Part shown: positions 7,359 through 15,173 of the stretch, in pieces
Layout of the letters: every line of letters begins with the position of its first letter
How positions within the stretch are numbered: position 1 is the first letter of the stretch
From: Chloroflexota bacterium
Lineage (GTDB): Bacteria > Chloroflexota > Anaerolineae > Anaerolineales > Villigracilaceae
Direction of reading: 5' to 3'
Assembly (NCBI GenBank): GCA_026390015.1
Contig: JAPLGS010000139.1
Span: 186,001-250,000 of the forward strand
Length of the DNA: 64,000 nucleotides
The notes under the pieces: model-generated
What the model saw: the letters and a program-made list of their open reading frames with translations, nothing else
Database searches by the model: none
Told to the model about the DNA's origin: nothing
Made by a program: the position numbers and the translations under genes

Positions 7359-9433
7359 TGTGGATGCAGGGCATCGCGGGCACTGCCTGGCAGGCGCTCT
7401 TCAATGTCGTCCCTTACGAACAGCGCGATCAAGTCCGCGCATTTATCAGCGGTGTGCCTGAGCAAGCAGGAACTTTTATTGCAGGTTTAATTCTTGTAGT
7501 AGGTGAGCAGGCATTGAATCCGGGGCAACTGTATATTATTGGTCTCACTGCCGCCGCGCTTTTGGTTTATATCATTTGGCGCGCCAGCAAGGCCTATGCA
7601 AACGCTTTAGTCGAAGCGCTGCGTGCGGGTCAGCCGCAAATGTTCGTGAGTGAAGAAGAACCCTTCGGAGGATTTCACACTGACGCCGCGGCAGTCTCTG
7701 TTGCCATCAAGGGCATGAATGATTCAGATATGGCAACCCGCCTCGTTTCAATTGAGATTCTGGGCAATCTATCTCTTCCCGAAGTAACGAATAATCTAGT
7801 TACCGCACTTGCGGATGACGATGCGCTGATTCGTTCTGCTGCCCTGCGAGGACTTGCCCGCGCCAAGGCATCTTCTGCTTTATTGGATATTGCCGCGAGT
7901 CTTTCCGACCCTGAGCCTGATGTGCGACTACAGGCAGTGGATTCCATTCGGCAGTTGTCTCGCTATTCGCGCGGAGTCTCCGTGCAGATTGAGTCGTTGC
8001 TTGTTGATCAAGATCCTCAGGTGCGTGCCCGTTCCGCACAAACCTTATTGAGTTTCGGCGCTCATCCCAAAGCGAAGAATATTCTGCACGGAATGGCTGC
8101 CGACTCAGATCCTATAATAAGAGTCTATGCCTTGAATGCCTTGGCAGAATGTGGGGATGACTCTGCGTTTGAGTTGGGATTATCCGCCCTTGAGGATGCA
8201 AATCCTGTTGTGCGAAAGACCGCACCTGCTATGTTGATCGGCATTGACCCACAACGCGCTATGGATATACTCATCCGACATCTAAACGATGATGATAGTT
8301 ATGTCCGCAGGGCATTGGCGGATGCACTCGGAAAAATTGGAATCCCCGCGCTTGATTCATTAGTAATTGCATTAGCCAACCCAAGCTATGAAGATGGCGC
8401 ATTGATGGCGCTTGAATTATTACCTGCGCAGAAAGCAAGTCTGCAAATTCGCGCACATGCAATTGGTACAGCAAAATCTGCGCTGCACTATCATCAACTG
8501 GCGCTTGGACTTGCTCAAAAATTTGGGTGGACCGTTTCAGGTGACGGACGAAATCAACTCTTGACCGAGTCACTGCACGACAAAGCCCGTCGCAGCGGAA
8601 TCAATTCCTTGCGGGCAATTGGTTTGATCAAATGCCGCGATGCTGTGGCAGTTGCAATTGAAAACTTGCGCAGCCGTGAAGCCTCTCAAAGGGCGAATGC
8701 GCTTGAAGTCCTTGAATCAATTGGCGAGGTGGAAATTATCCGCCCGCTGTTGGCGTTATGGGAATCTGGAGAGTCAACATCCGCACCCTTGCCTGAACAC
8801 TGGCTTTTGGAATTGCTGCACGATCCTTATTCCTGGCTGCGCGCTTGTGCTGTCTTGGTCGCCGCCAGTTCGAAAGATCAGGAAATTATTTCCGCCCTTC
8901 AAATTCTTTCCCATTCAGACCCCGATTCAATTGTTCGTGATGTTGCAGAAAAAGCACTTTTAGGAGATCGACTTATGGATACTCTTGCCACCATACCACT
9001 CATGGAACGCATCCTCTTTCTGCGGCGTGTACTCACCTTCGCAGACCTCTCGCCTGCGGATTTGAAACAGGTGGCGGCGATCACAGCCGAAGCGGTCTTT
9101 GCGGATGGCGATATTCTTGCTCACCAAGGCGAGCCTGGTGATGAAATGTATATCGTTGTTTCGGGAGATGTGAGGGTGATGATGACTTCTGGTGATCAGA
9201 AGGAAGCCCGTGAAGTAGCCAGAAGATCTTCGGGTGATTACGTGGGAGAGATGGCGATCATCAACCGCGAGCCGCGTATTGCCACGCTTGTTGCTTCGGG
9301 CACGGTGCGTACATTGTGCATCGAACAAAAAAAGTTTGAAGGCATCCTGCGCGAACGACCAGAGATCAGTCTGGCGATGATGCGTGTATTATGTAGAAGG
9401 CTAAAAGAAGCCAATGAACAAGCGATAAAATAG
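7349..9433 (+). pseudogene. HEAT-repeat and cyclic-nucleotide-binding protein, 3' part of the frameshifted gene
   Basis: A 694-residue frame that opens with the remaining membrane helices (about residues 1-85), then about 400 residues of HEAT-like repeats (ALRGLARAKASSALLDIA and similar) and a C-terminal cNMP-binding domain from about 560. The phosphate-binding cassette is intact (GEMAIINREPRIATLV, with the Arg that contacts the cyclic phosphate). If the halves are joined, the protein would be a membrane-embedded cNMP receptor of about 1010 residues. The ATG at 7349 overlaps the upstream stop, so re-initiation is possible. Beside the divergent cyclase gene it is a natural effector candidate. 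Confidence 0.75.
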
Positions 9434-9670
9434 CGGCTGTTTATTTTTGACAGAGTCTATATGGATCATGATGTAAATCCGAATTTCAGGTATATCTCGG
9501 CTAACGAACAAGTAACGGATTGTGACTATACCAATATATCTGTTTCCAAATTATTGACTCGCTGAAAATTCCGACCCAATTGCTGCGCGCTGGTATATTT
9601 TATTTGTTAAAAGTCGAGACAAATTTCCACTTCTGTTCATTCGTGCCACAATGGAAATACTTCTACTTCA

Positions 9671-9705
9671 AAAATCTGAGCGGATGGCCCAAGTAGCCAG
9701 TACAA
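9671..9705 (+). repeat. Dispersed GGATG...CAAGTAGCCAG repeat, copy 1
   Basis: Core GGATGGCCCAAGTAGCCAGT. The other copies are at 9752-9788, 10471-10504 (inverted), 10558-10592 and 18021-18054. About 60 bases upstream lies a second shared motif, GTCGAGACAAAT, which copy 5 also has at similar spacing. Confidence 0.7.
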
Positions 9706-9751
9706 CCATTGACTTCCCCTTTCATCTGTGTGCACGCTTTGTTATTGAGAT

Positions 9752-9788
9752 TCAATTTGGGTGGATGAACGAAGTAGTCAGTACTAGG
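9752..9788 (+). repeat. Dispersed repeat, copy 2
   Basis: Core GGATGAACGAAGTAGTCAGT, preceded by CAATTTGGGT. It lies just downstream of higA, in direct orientation to copy 1. Confidence 0.65.
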
Positions 9789-9827
9789 CAACACAGTAAT
9801 CTCTGAGTATGTCACCTTTAATGCCTT

Positions 9828-10127
9828 TTACTCAACAGCGTAAATATGGACTTCTTTTTCTAGCCTATTTTCCAACTTATCCTTTTCCACTTCGATATCA
9901 TAACGAGATTGCAGGTTTATCCAGAAACGTTCTGAGAGGCCAAAGAATAAGGATAGACGAAGAGCCGTATCAGGTGTGATCGCGCGCTTACCCAGCACGA
10001 TCTCATTGATGCGTCGCGGCGGTACGCTAATATCCTTGGCAAGCCTATACTGGCTGATGCTCATCGGCTCCAGAAATTCTTCGAGCAGGATTTCACCCGG
10101 GTGAATAGGTGGTAATTTATTAGCCAT
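9828..10127 (-). CDS. higA: HigA family antitoxin, XRE-type
   Basis: A 99-residue protein starting MANKLPPIHPGEIL, the typical opening of HigA antitoxins, with an HTH around residues 20-60 (SQYRLAKDISVPPRRINEI) and the ending ALRLSLFFGLSERFWINLQ characteristic of the family. It neutralises HigB and represses the shared promoter. The start is the ATG at 10127 with AAGGAGATTAAC upstream; a longer reading to 10178 would run into the toxin gene and lacks a ribosome site. The toxin gene stops 11 bases upstream. Confidence 0.93.
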   Translation of the reverse strand: MANKLPPIHPGEILLEEFLEPMSISQYRLAKDISVPPRRINEIVLGKRAITPDTALRLSLFFGLSERFWINLQSRYDIEVEKDKLENRLEKEVHIYAVE

Positions 10128-10137
10128 GTTAATCTCC

Positions 10138-10419
10138 TTAGTGATAATCTGCGATTGCCACATCGTAACAATCGCCATTCTTCCATCGAAAACAAATTCG
10201 CCATTGCTGGTTGATGCGGATACTGTGTTGACCTTCGCGGTCGCCGCTCAATTTCTCCAATCGGTTTCCATGTGGGACTTTTAAATCATCCACCTTTTCC
10301 GCCGCGTCGAGAATCTCCAACTTCATTCGTGCCTTGCGTTGAATATCAGCTGGCAGGGAACGGGATCTCTGGCGTTGAAAGAGTTTTTCCGTCTCTTTAT
10401 CAGCGAAGGTTTTTATCAT
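10138..10419 (-). CDS. higB: HigB family toxin, RelE-type mRNA interferase
   Basis: A 93-residue RelE/HigB-fold protein, beginning MIKTFADKETEKLFQ and carrying the family strand HSIRINQQWRICFRW near its C-terminus. HigB toxins cut mRNA on the ribosome. The order toxin then antitoxin is usual for higBA. The ATG lies only seven to eight bases after a consensus -10 box and has no ribosome site, so the message is probably leaderless. Confidence 0.93.
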   Translation of the reverse strand: MIKTFADKETEKLFQRQRSRSLPADIQRKARMKLEILDAAEKVDDLKVPHGNRLEKLSGDREGQHSIRINQQWRICFRWKNGDCYDVAIADYH

Positions 10420-10426
10420 TGGCTAG

Positions 10427-10455
10427 ATAATAACGCGTAGCGTTATTATTGTCAA
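10427..10455 (-). promoter_or_regulatory. higBA promoter with overlapping palindromic operator
   Basis: On the minus strand TTGACA (10450-10455) and TATTAT (10427-10432) are separated by exactly 17 bases. A perfect palindrome ATAATAACGC-GTA-GCGTTATTAT (10427-10449) fills the spacer and the -10 box, as expected for a HigA operator. Transcription should begin at about 10420, at or one base before the higB ATG. Confidence 0.8.
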
Positions 10456-10470
10456 GATTCTTGCCTTGTT

Positions 10471-10504
10471 TGGTTATTTCGGTCATCCACCCGAATTTGT
10501 GGGG
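10471..10504 (-). repeat. Dispersed repeat, copy 3 (inverted)
   Basis: Read on the minus strand it gives AAATTCGGGTGGATGACCGA then AATAACCA, a diverged match to copy 2. It lies upstream of the higBA promoter and faces copies 1 and 2. Confidence 0.5.
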
Positions 10505-10557
10505 TAAAACGAATTGGACGCCTTGATTGCCTGACGAAATTCTTGCCTAAAATCCCA

Positions 10558-10592
10558 AGAAAATCGGCGGATGAGTCAAGTAGCTAGCACAG
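10558..10592 (+). repeat. Dispersed repeat, copy 4
   Basis: Core GGATGAGTCAAGTAGCTAGC, preceded by AAATCGGC. With copies 1-3 it brackets the higBA module. Confidence 0.65.
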
Positions 10593-10627
10593 GTCTGGAA
10601 ATTAAGTATTCACTTGCCATAATTAAC

Positions 10628-10689
10628 TTGACAAACTGGGCGAGAAGGATATAATCTGACTAACTTTATTCAGTGAATAAAGTTAGTCA
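10628..10689 (+). promoter_or_regulatory. Promoter and 33-bp perfect operator of the ROK gene
   Basis: TTGACA (10628-10633) and TATAAT (10650-10655) are 16 bases apart. Directly downstream a perfect palindrome occupies 10657-10689: TGACTAACTTTATTCA, one central G, then the exact complement. Transcription would start inside it, at about 10662, so a bound repressor would block initiation. The ROK start codon follows three bases after the palindrome. Confidence 0.85.
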
Positions 10690-10691
10690 AT

Positions 10692-11903
10692 ATGACCCAC
10701 CCTACTGGAAACCGCGAACTAATCAGAGCGATCAACCGCTCACATGTCTTGAATGCAATCAAGACATATGGCCCGGTTGGACGGGCTGACATCGCGCGCC
10801 GCACTGGCTTAAGCCCGGCCACAGTCACGTCCATCTCCGCGAAGTTGATCTCCCAGAACCTCGTCTTTGAAAAGTCTGCCGGGGATTCCAGCGGCGGGCG
10901 TCCTCCCATATTGCTGGTCATTAATCCAAGGGGTGGATATGTGGTCGGCATAAAATTAACTGAGGTCAACGCGGTCTGCGCATTGACCGACCTGGAAGCC
11001 ACTGTGATCGCAAAGGCCTCCATGCCGCTCTCCGGCCACAACCCAATACGGGTCGTGGAGGATCTGGCACACATGGTCACCATCTTTATACGTGAACAGA
11101 AGATATCCAAGAAACAATTGCTTGGTGTCGGCGTGGGTGTGGCTGGCATTGTCGATGCCGATGAAGGCATCCTGCGCCAATCCCCCATCTACGGCTGGGA
11201 CAACGTTCCTCTCCGTCAAATGCTGCAAAGCAAATTGAATGTTCCTATTTATATTGAAAATGATGTGAATACACTGACCCTTACCGAGAGGTGGTTTGGC
11301 CCTGGTCAGGGCGTGGACAATTTCCTAACCGTCACGGTCGGACGCGGAGTCGGTCTGGGAATTGTCGTGAACGGACAATTCTATCGCGGCCAGAACGGCG
11401 GCGCTGGTGAATTGGGGCACACCACCATTGACCCGAAGGGACCTTTGTGTGCCTGCGGTAAACATGGATGCCTGGAGGCCTATGTGGGCGATCCTGGCTT
11501 GGTCCGTGCAGCCAATGAAGAATATGAACGTGGACATCTCTCCGTGAAAGTTGATACGATTGAGGAATTACTGCAGCTGGCTCAAAGTGGCGACTCATCT
11601 GCAATAAAGATTTTCAAAAAAGCCGGCACCATTCTCGGAATCGCAATTGCAAATCTGATCAACCTGTTCAACCCAAAGAAGATCATCATCAGCGGAGAGG
11701 GAACCCGCGAAGGCGACTATCTTTTCATTTCCATGAAGGAGTCCATCCAGCAGAACACCATGCCTGGATTATTTGATCCGAAGATCGTTGAGATCATCCC
11801 ATGGGGTGACGATGTCTGGGCACGCGGCGCGGCCGGTCTGGTGCTGCGCGAATTATTCGAGTCACCCATCCATAAACAGATCCCGACTGCAGCAACCATG
11901 TAA
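10692..11903 (+). CDS. ROK family transcriptional repressor
   Basis: A 403-residue protein with an N-terminal winged helix (about 15-70, including GRADIARRTGLSPATVTSIS) and a ROK sugar-kinase-like domain (about 80-395) with the zinc motif CACGKHGCLE near residue 254. ROK repressors of this XylR/NagC type bind sugars or sugar phosphates and control transport and catabolic genes. The palindrome directly before it, and a half-matching site before the ABC genes (11919-11943), suggest it represses itself and the downstream operon. The inducer is probably an isomalto-oligosaccharide product or glucose derivative (inference). Confidence 0.9.
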   Translation: MTHPTGNRELIRAINRSHVLNAIKTYGPVGRADIARRTGLSPATVTSISAKLISQNLVFEKSAGDSSGGRPPILLVINPRGGYVVGIKLTEVNAVCALTDLEATVIAKASMPLSGHNPIRVVEDLAHMVTIFIREQKISKKQLLGVGVGVAGIVDADEGILRQSPIYGWDNVPLRQMLQSKLNVPIYIENDVNTLTLTERWFGPGQGVDNFLTVTVGRGVGLGIVVNGQFYRGQNGGAGELGHTTIDPKGPLCACGKHGCLEAYVGDPGLVRAANEEYERGHLSVKVDTIEELLQLAQSGDSSAIKIFKKAGTILGIAIANLINLFNPKKIIISGEGTREGDYLFISMKESIQQNTMPGLFDPKIVEIIPWGDDVWARGAAGLVLRELFESPIHKQIPTAATM

Positions 11904-11918
11904 TTTTTTTGCCCTGAG

Positions 11919-11943
11919 TTATTTTACTCAGCGAATAAAGTAG
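11919..11943 (+). promoter_or_regulatory. Second, imperfect ROK operator before the sugar ABC operon
   Basis: The right half CAGCGAATAAAGTA matches CAGTGAATAAAGTT of the palindrome at 10657-10689; the left half TTATTTTACT is diverged. It lies 15 bases after the ROK stop and about 80 bases before the binding-protein start. No clear separate -35/-10 pair was seen, so the operon may be transcribed from both the ROK promoter and a weaker local one. Confidence 0.55.
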
Positions 11944-12024
11944 GAGGCACAAGCCATCTGACAAACAAAAACATCCTAATTTGACCGTCCTCAAAACTCA
12001 AAACCATTAAGGAGAAATAGAGAA

Positions 12025-13347
12025 ATGAAATCCAATCGTATCGCAATCCTGATATTTAGTTTGATCATCATCACGGCTACCATCCTGGCAGCCTGCGCAC
12101 CTGCTGCAACCCCAACAGAATCACCGGCTGTGGCAGTGACAGAAGCCCCCGTTGTTGCTACTGAAGCCCCGACCGAAGCGCCAGTTGTAGAACCTGTCAC
12201 CCTTCAGTACTGGCACACCCACAGCGATGCTGAAGCTGCCCAATTAGATCAGGTCATTGCGGCGTTCGAAGCCGCCAACCCTGGCATCAAAGTTGAGTCC
12301 ACGCGCTATGCCTACAGTGATTACAAAACCGCACTTCTCACCGCGATTTCAAGCGGCGCAGTTCCCGATGCAGCACGCCTTGACATTGCCTGGGTTTCTG
12401 AATTTGCCGACCAGGGTGCGCTCACCCAGCTAGATGGAAATCTTCCTGATTTCGAAGCCATCATTGCAGATACTTTCCCCGGCCCGCTATCCACAAACGT
12501 CTGGCAGGATCACTATTACGGTATGCCGTTGGATACCAATACCCAGGTATTGCTCTGGAACAAGAGTGTATTCGAAGCGGCCGGTCTCACCGCCGCCCCT
12601 ACTACAATGGAAGAATTTGCAGCAGTAACTTGCCAGCTGACTGATGCAGCCAAGAAAACGTACGGCTACGCAGAAGGCGGCACATATTTCTGGGCTCCCG
12701 CGCCTGTCTTTTATGCAATGGGCGGCAAGATCACAGACGAAAAGATCACCACAGCAACCGGTTACGTTAATGGCGCTGATAGCGTCGCAGCCTTCACCAT
12801 GCTCAAGGATCTATACGATCAGGGCTGCTTGTCTCCGAATCTTCTTGGCGGTGGTATCGCAACCGACGCCGGCCATGCCGAAGGCACCTATGCCATGATC
12901 ATTGACGGCCCCTGGATGGTCGATATTTACAAGGGCAACTATCCAAACTTTGAAGTCAACTTTGCCCCCGTCCCCAGCGGCCCTCAGGGAACCACCAGTT
13001 CAGTCGTCGGTGGAGAAGATGTGGTTGTGCTTGCAGATTCAAAAAATCAGGAAGCCGCCATGAAGTGGGCAGCCTACCTGCTTAGCCCTGATGCTCAGAA
13101 GATGATGGCCTCAGTGGGTCAAATGCCAACCCTCGCTTCCCTGGTTGGAGATCCTGCCATGCCCGCATACTTCGCCGTCTTCCAGGAACAATTAAAGACC
13201 GCCCAGGCGCGCGTTCCACATCCCAAGTGGTCTGATATGGACAACGCCATCAATAATGCCTACCAACGCATGTTGAAAGGCGACCAGACTCCTCAGGAAG
13301 CACTCGATCAGGCCGCCACTGAGATCGATGCCCTGCTTGGGAAGTAA
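12025..13347 (+). CDS. ABC transporter sugar-binding lipoprotein, family 1
   Basis: A 440-residue extracellular solute-binding protein. A lipoprotein signal ends in the lipobox ILAAC (Cys near residue 23), followed by a Pro/Thr/Glu-rich tether to about residue 55. The mature part (LQYWHTHSDAEAAQLDQVI onward) is the MalE/UgpB-type fold that captures oligosaccharides and passes them to the two permeases downstream. The ATG at 12025 has AAGGAG ten bases upstream. Context points to alpha-1,6-linked gluco-oligosaccharides as ligand. Confidence 0.92.
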   Translation: MKSNRIAILIFSLIIITATILAACAPAATPTESPAVAVTEAPVVATEAPTEAPVVEPVTLQYWHTHSDAEAAQLDQVIAAFEAANPGIKVESTRYAYSDYKTALLTAISSGAVPDAARLDIAWVSEFADQGALTQLDGNLPDFEAIIADTFPGPLSTNVWQDHYYGMPLDTNTQVLLWNKSVFEAAGLTAAPTTMEEFAAVTCQLTDAAKKTYGYAEGGTYFWAPAPVFYAMGGKITDEKITTATGYVNGADSVAAFTMLKDLYDQGCLSPNLLGGGIATDAGHAEGTYAMIIDGPWMVDIYKGNYPNFEVNFAPVPSGPQGTTSSVVGGEDVVVLADSKNQEAAMKWAAYLLSPDAQKMMASVGQMPTLASLVGDPAMPAYFAVFQEQLKTAQARVPHPKWSDMDNAINNAYQRMLKGDQTPQEALDQAATEIDALLGK

Positions 13348-13362
13348 AATAGATTATCATCG

Positions 13363-13432
13363 TCAAGCCCTTGCTATGGCAGGGGCTTGACCGAAACCAG
13401 AAAGGCTGCGGGTGGACACCCGCCCGCAGCCT
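13363..13432 (+). promoter_or_regulatory. Two RNA hairpins between binding protein and permease genes
   Basis: Hairpin one pairs CAAGCCCTTGC with GCAGGGGCTTG around TATG (one G-U). Hairpin two pairs GGCTGCGGG (from about 13405) with CCCGCAGCC (to about 13432) around a ten-base loop. Neither has a U-tract. Such structures often protect the upstream message and lower permease expression relative to the binding protein. Confidence 0.6.
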
Positions 13433-13440
13433 TCCAAACC

Positions 13441-14334
13441 ATGCGCAACAAAAGCCGTCATTCCGACATCATTCCAGCAATGATCTTCCTGCTGCCCGGG
13501 TTGATCCTGTTTGCCTTGTTCTTTCTTGGCCCAATGGCCTATTCCCTGCGAATCAGCTTCTTCGAATGGAAGATCGTTCACCCGGAACGATCCATTTTTG
13601 TGGGATTTGAAAATTATCAACACGCATTATCCGATCCAATTTTTCAACGCGCAGTCCTGAATACACTTGCATACACGGTCATCACGGTGGTAGTAAAAAT
13701 GATCCTGGGGCTCTCCGTGGCCTTGCTACTTAACCAACAACTGCCAGGACGGACCTTCTTCCGCGTGGCATATTACCTGCCGGTGATCACATCCTGGGTA
13801 ATTGTCAGCCTGCTGTTTGAATATATGTTCAACGGTCAGGCCGGTCTGGTGAATTATATCCTCAAGGATTTCCTGCACCTTATCCCCAAGGACATCCTCT
13901 GGTTCGCCGATGAATACCTGACGCTCGTCCCCATCATTCTGCTCGACATCTGGAAAGGGATCGGATGGGCCGCAATCATTTTCCTGGCCGGACTGCAGGC
14001 TATTCCCGCAGAATTGTATGAAGCCGCGCGCGTGGACGGCGCTGATTCAACCACCCAGTTACGCTATATCACCTGGCCATTGCTCGGTCCAACCACTGTC
14101 TTTCTGGTAGTGGTTCTGGTGATCGGCGGGTTGAATGCCTACGTTCCATTTCAATTAATGACCAACGGTGGAGATCCACTTGATCTGACGCACTCCGTTC
14201 TGACATTAATGTACGAGGCCACCTTTGGCCGACTTGACTTTGGCTATGGCGCGGCCATCAGCTATTTGTTGACAGGATTTGTTTTCGTTATCAGTCTGAT
14301 CGAACTTCGTTTGATGAGACAGCGGGCAGATTAG
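13441..14334 (+). CDS. Sugar ABC transporter permease, MalF/UgpA type
   Basis: About 297 residues with six membrane helices and the permease loop EAARVDGADSTTQLRYITWP, which contacts the ATPase. The ATG at 13441 is chosen because the longer reading from a TTG at 13387 would translate through the second hairpin; neither start has a strong ribosome site, so the start is uncertain. It follows the binding protein and precedes the second permease by one base. No ATP-binding subunit is encoded nearby, so a shared MsmK/MalK-type ATPase elsewhere is expected. Confidence 0.9.
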   Translation: MRNKSRHSDIIPAMIFLLPGLILFALFFLGPMAYSLRISFFEWKIVHPERSIFVGFENYQHALSDPIFQRAVLNTLAYTVITVVVKMILGLSVALLLNQQLPGRTFFRVAYYLPVITSWVIVSLLFEYMFNGQAGLVNYILKDFLHLIPKDILWFADEYLTLVPIILLDIWKGIGWAAIIFLAGLQAIPAELYEAARVDGADSTTQLRYITWPLLGPTTVFLVVVLVIGGLNAYVPFQLMTNGGDPLDLTHSVLTLMYEATFGRLDFGYGAAISYLLTGFVFVISLIELRLMRQRAD

Positions 14335-14335
14335 C

Positions 14336-15172
14336 ATGAACCGAAAATCACAGCGAAATTTTGATAAAGTTGTTAAACTCACTGTCCTGGCCCTGGGATT
14401 GGGACTTGTGCTGCTCCCCATCTGGTATATGATCATCACCTCGTTCAAACCCCAAACAATGATCTTCGAACTTCCCCCGCGTCTATGGCCGCAGGTTTGG
14501 ACATTAAAGAACTACATTGCTGCGCTTGGCAAGGACAAGTTCGGCTTGTATTTTCTAAACAGCGCCAAAGTGGCGGTCATCAGCACGCTGCTAACCGTCC
14601 TGATCTCCTCCATGCTGGCTTTTGTTTTTGCCCGCCTGCGTTTTCGCGGCAAGGAAACTTTATTTTATATTTTCCTGCTCGGCATGATGGTTCCGCCGGT
14701 CATGCTCATCATCCCGCAATTCATTGTTGCAAAGTGGCTGAATCTGTTCAACCATACTGGTCTGATTCTGGTGTACACCGCGATGAACATCTCCATGCAG
14801 ACCTTCCTGCTGCGTGGCGTTTTTGAAAATGTACCACGCGATCTCGAGGAAGCAGCCCTGATCGATGGCGGCAGCCCGTGGACAATTTTCTGGCGCATCA
14901 TCCTGCCCCTATCATGGCCCGGCATTTCAGTGGTGATCATAAATACCTTTCTATACAGCTGGGAGGAATTCGCCTGGGCTAATGTTGCCATTAAGAATTC
15001 CAGCCAGCGTACCCTGCCCATCGCCATCGCGCTTTTTCAAAGCGAACATTTGACCGAATGGGGACAGGTCTTTGCAGCCTCATTGGTTGCACTTGTCCCG
15101 GTATTGATTATTTTCATCATCTTCCAGCGCCATTTTGTGCAAGGCATCTCCACGACCGGTCTAAAAGGTTAA
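14336..15172 (+). CDS. Carbohydrate ABC transporter permease, MalG/UgpE type
   Basis: A 278-residue membrane protein with six helices and the EAA loop LEEAALIDGGSPWTIFWRII. It pairs with the upstream MalF-type permease to form the channel. Its ATG at 14336 follows the preceding stop by one base, and the GH66 gene starts one base after its own stop, so the genes are tightly coupled. Confidence 0.93.
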   Translation: MNRKSQRNFDKVVKLTVLALGLGLVLLPIWYMIITSFKPQTMIFELPPRLWPQVWTLKNYIAALGKDKFGLYFLNSAKVAVISTLLTVLISSMLAFVFARLRFRGKETLFYIFLLGMMVPPVMLIIPQFIVAKWLNLFNHTGLILVYTAMNISMQTFLLRGVFENVPRDLEEAALIDGGSPWTIFWRIILPLSWPGISVVIINTFLYSWEEFAWANVAIKNSSQRTLPIAIALFQSEHLTEWGQVFAASLVALVPVLIIFIIFQRHFVQGISTTGLKG

Positions 15173-15173
15173 T

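Larger units (their letters stand above)
9434..9827. other. Noncoding stretch with two repeat copies
   Basis: No convincing gene is seen in these 394 bases. They hold GTCGAGACAAAT followed by CCACT (9611-9632, also found at 17976-17994) and two copies of the dispersed repeat (9671-9705 and 9752-9788). It is probably decayed mobile DNA downstream of higA. Confidence 0.6.
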
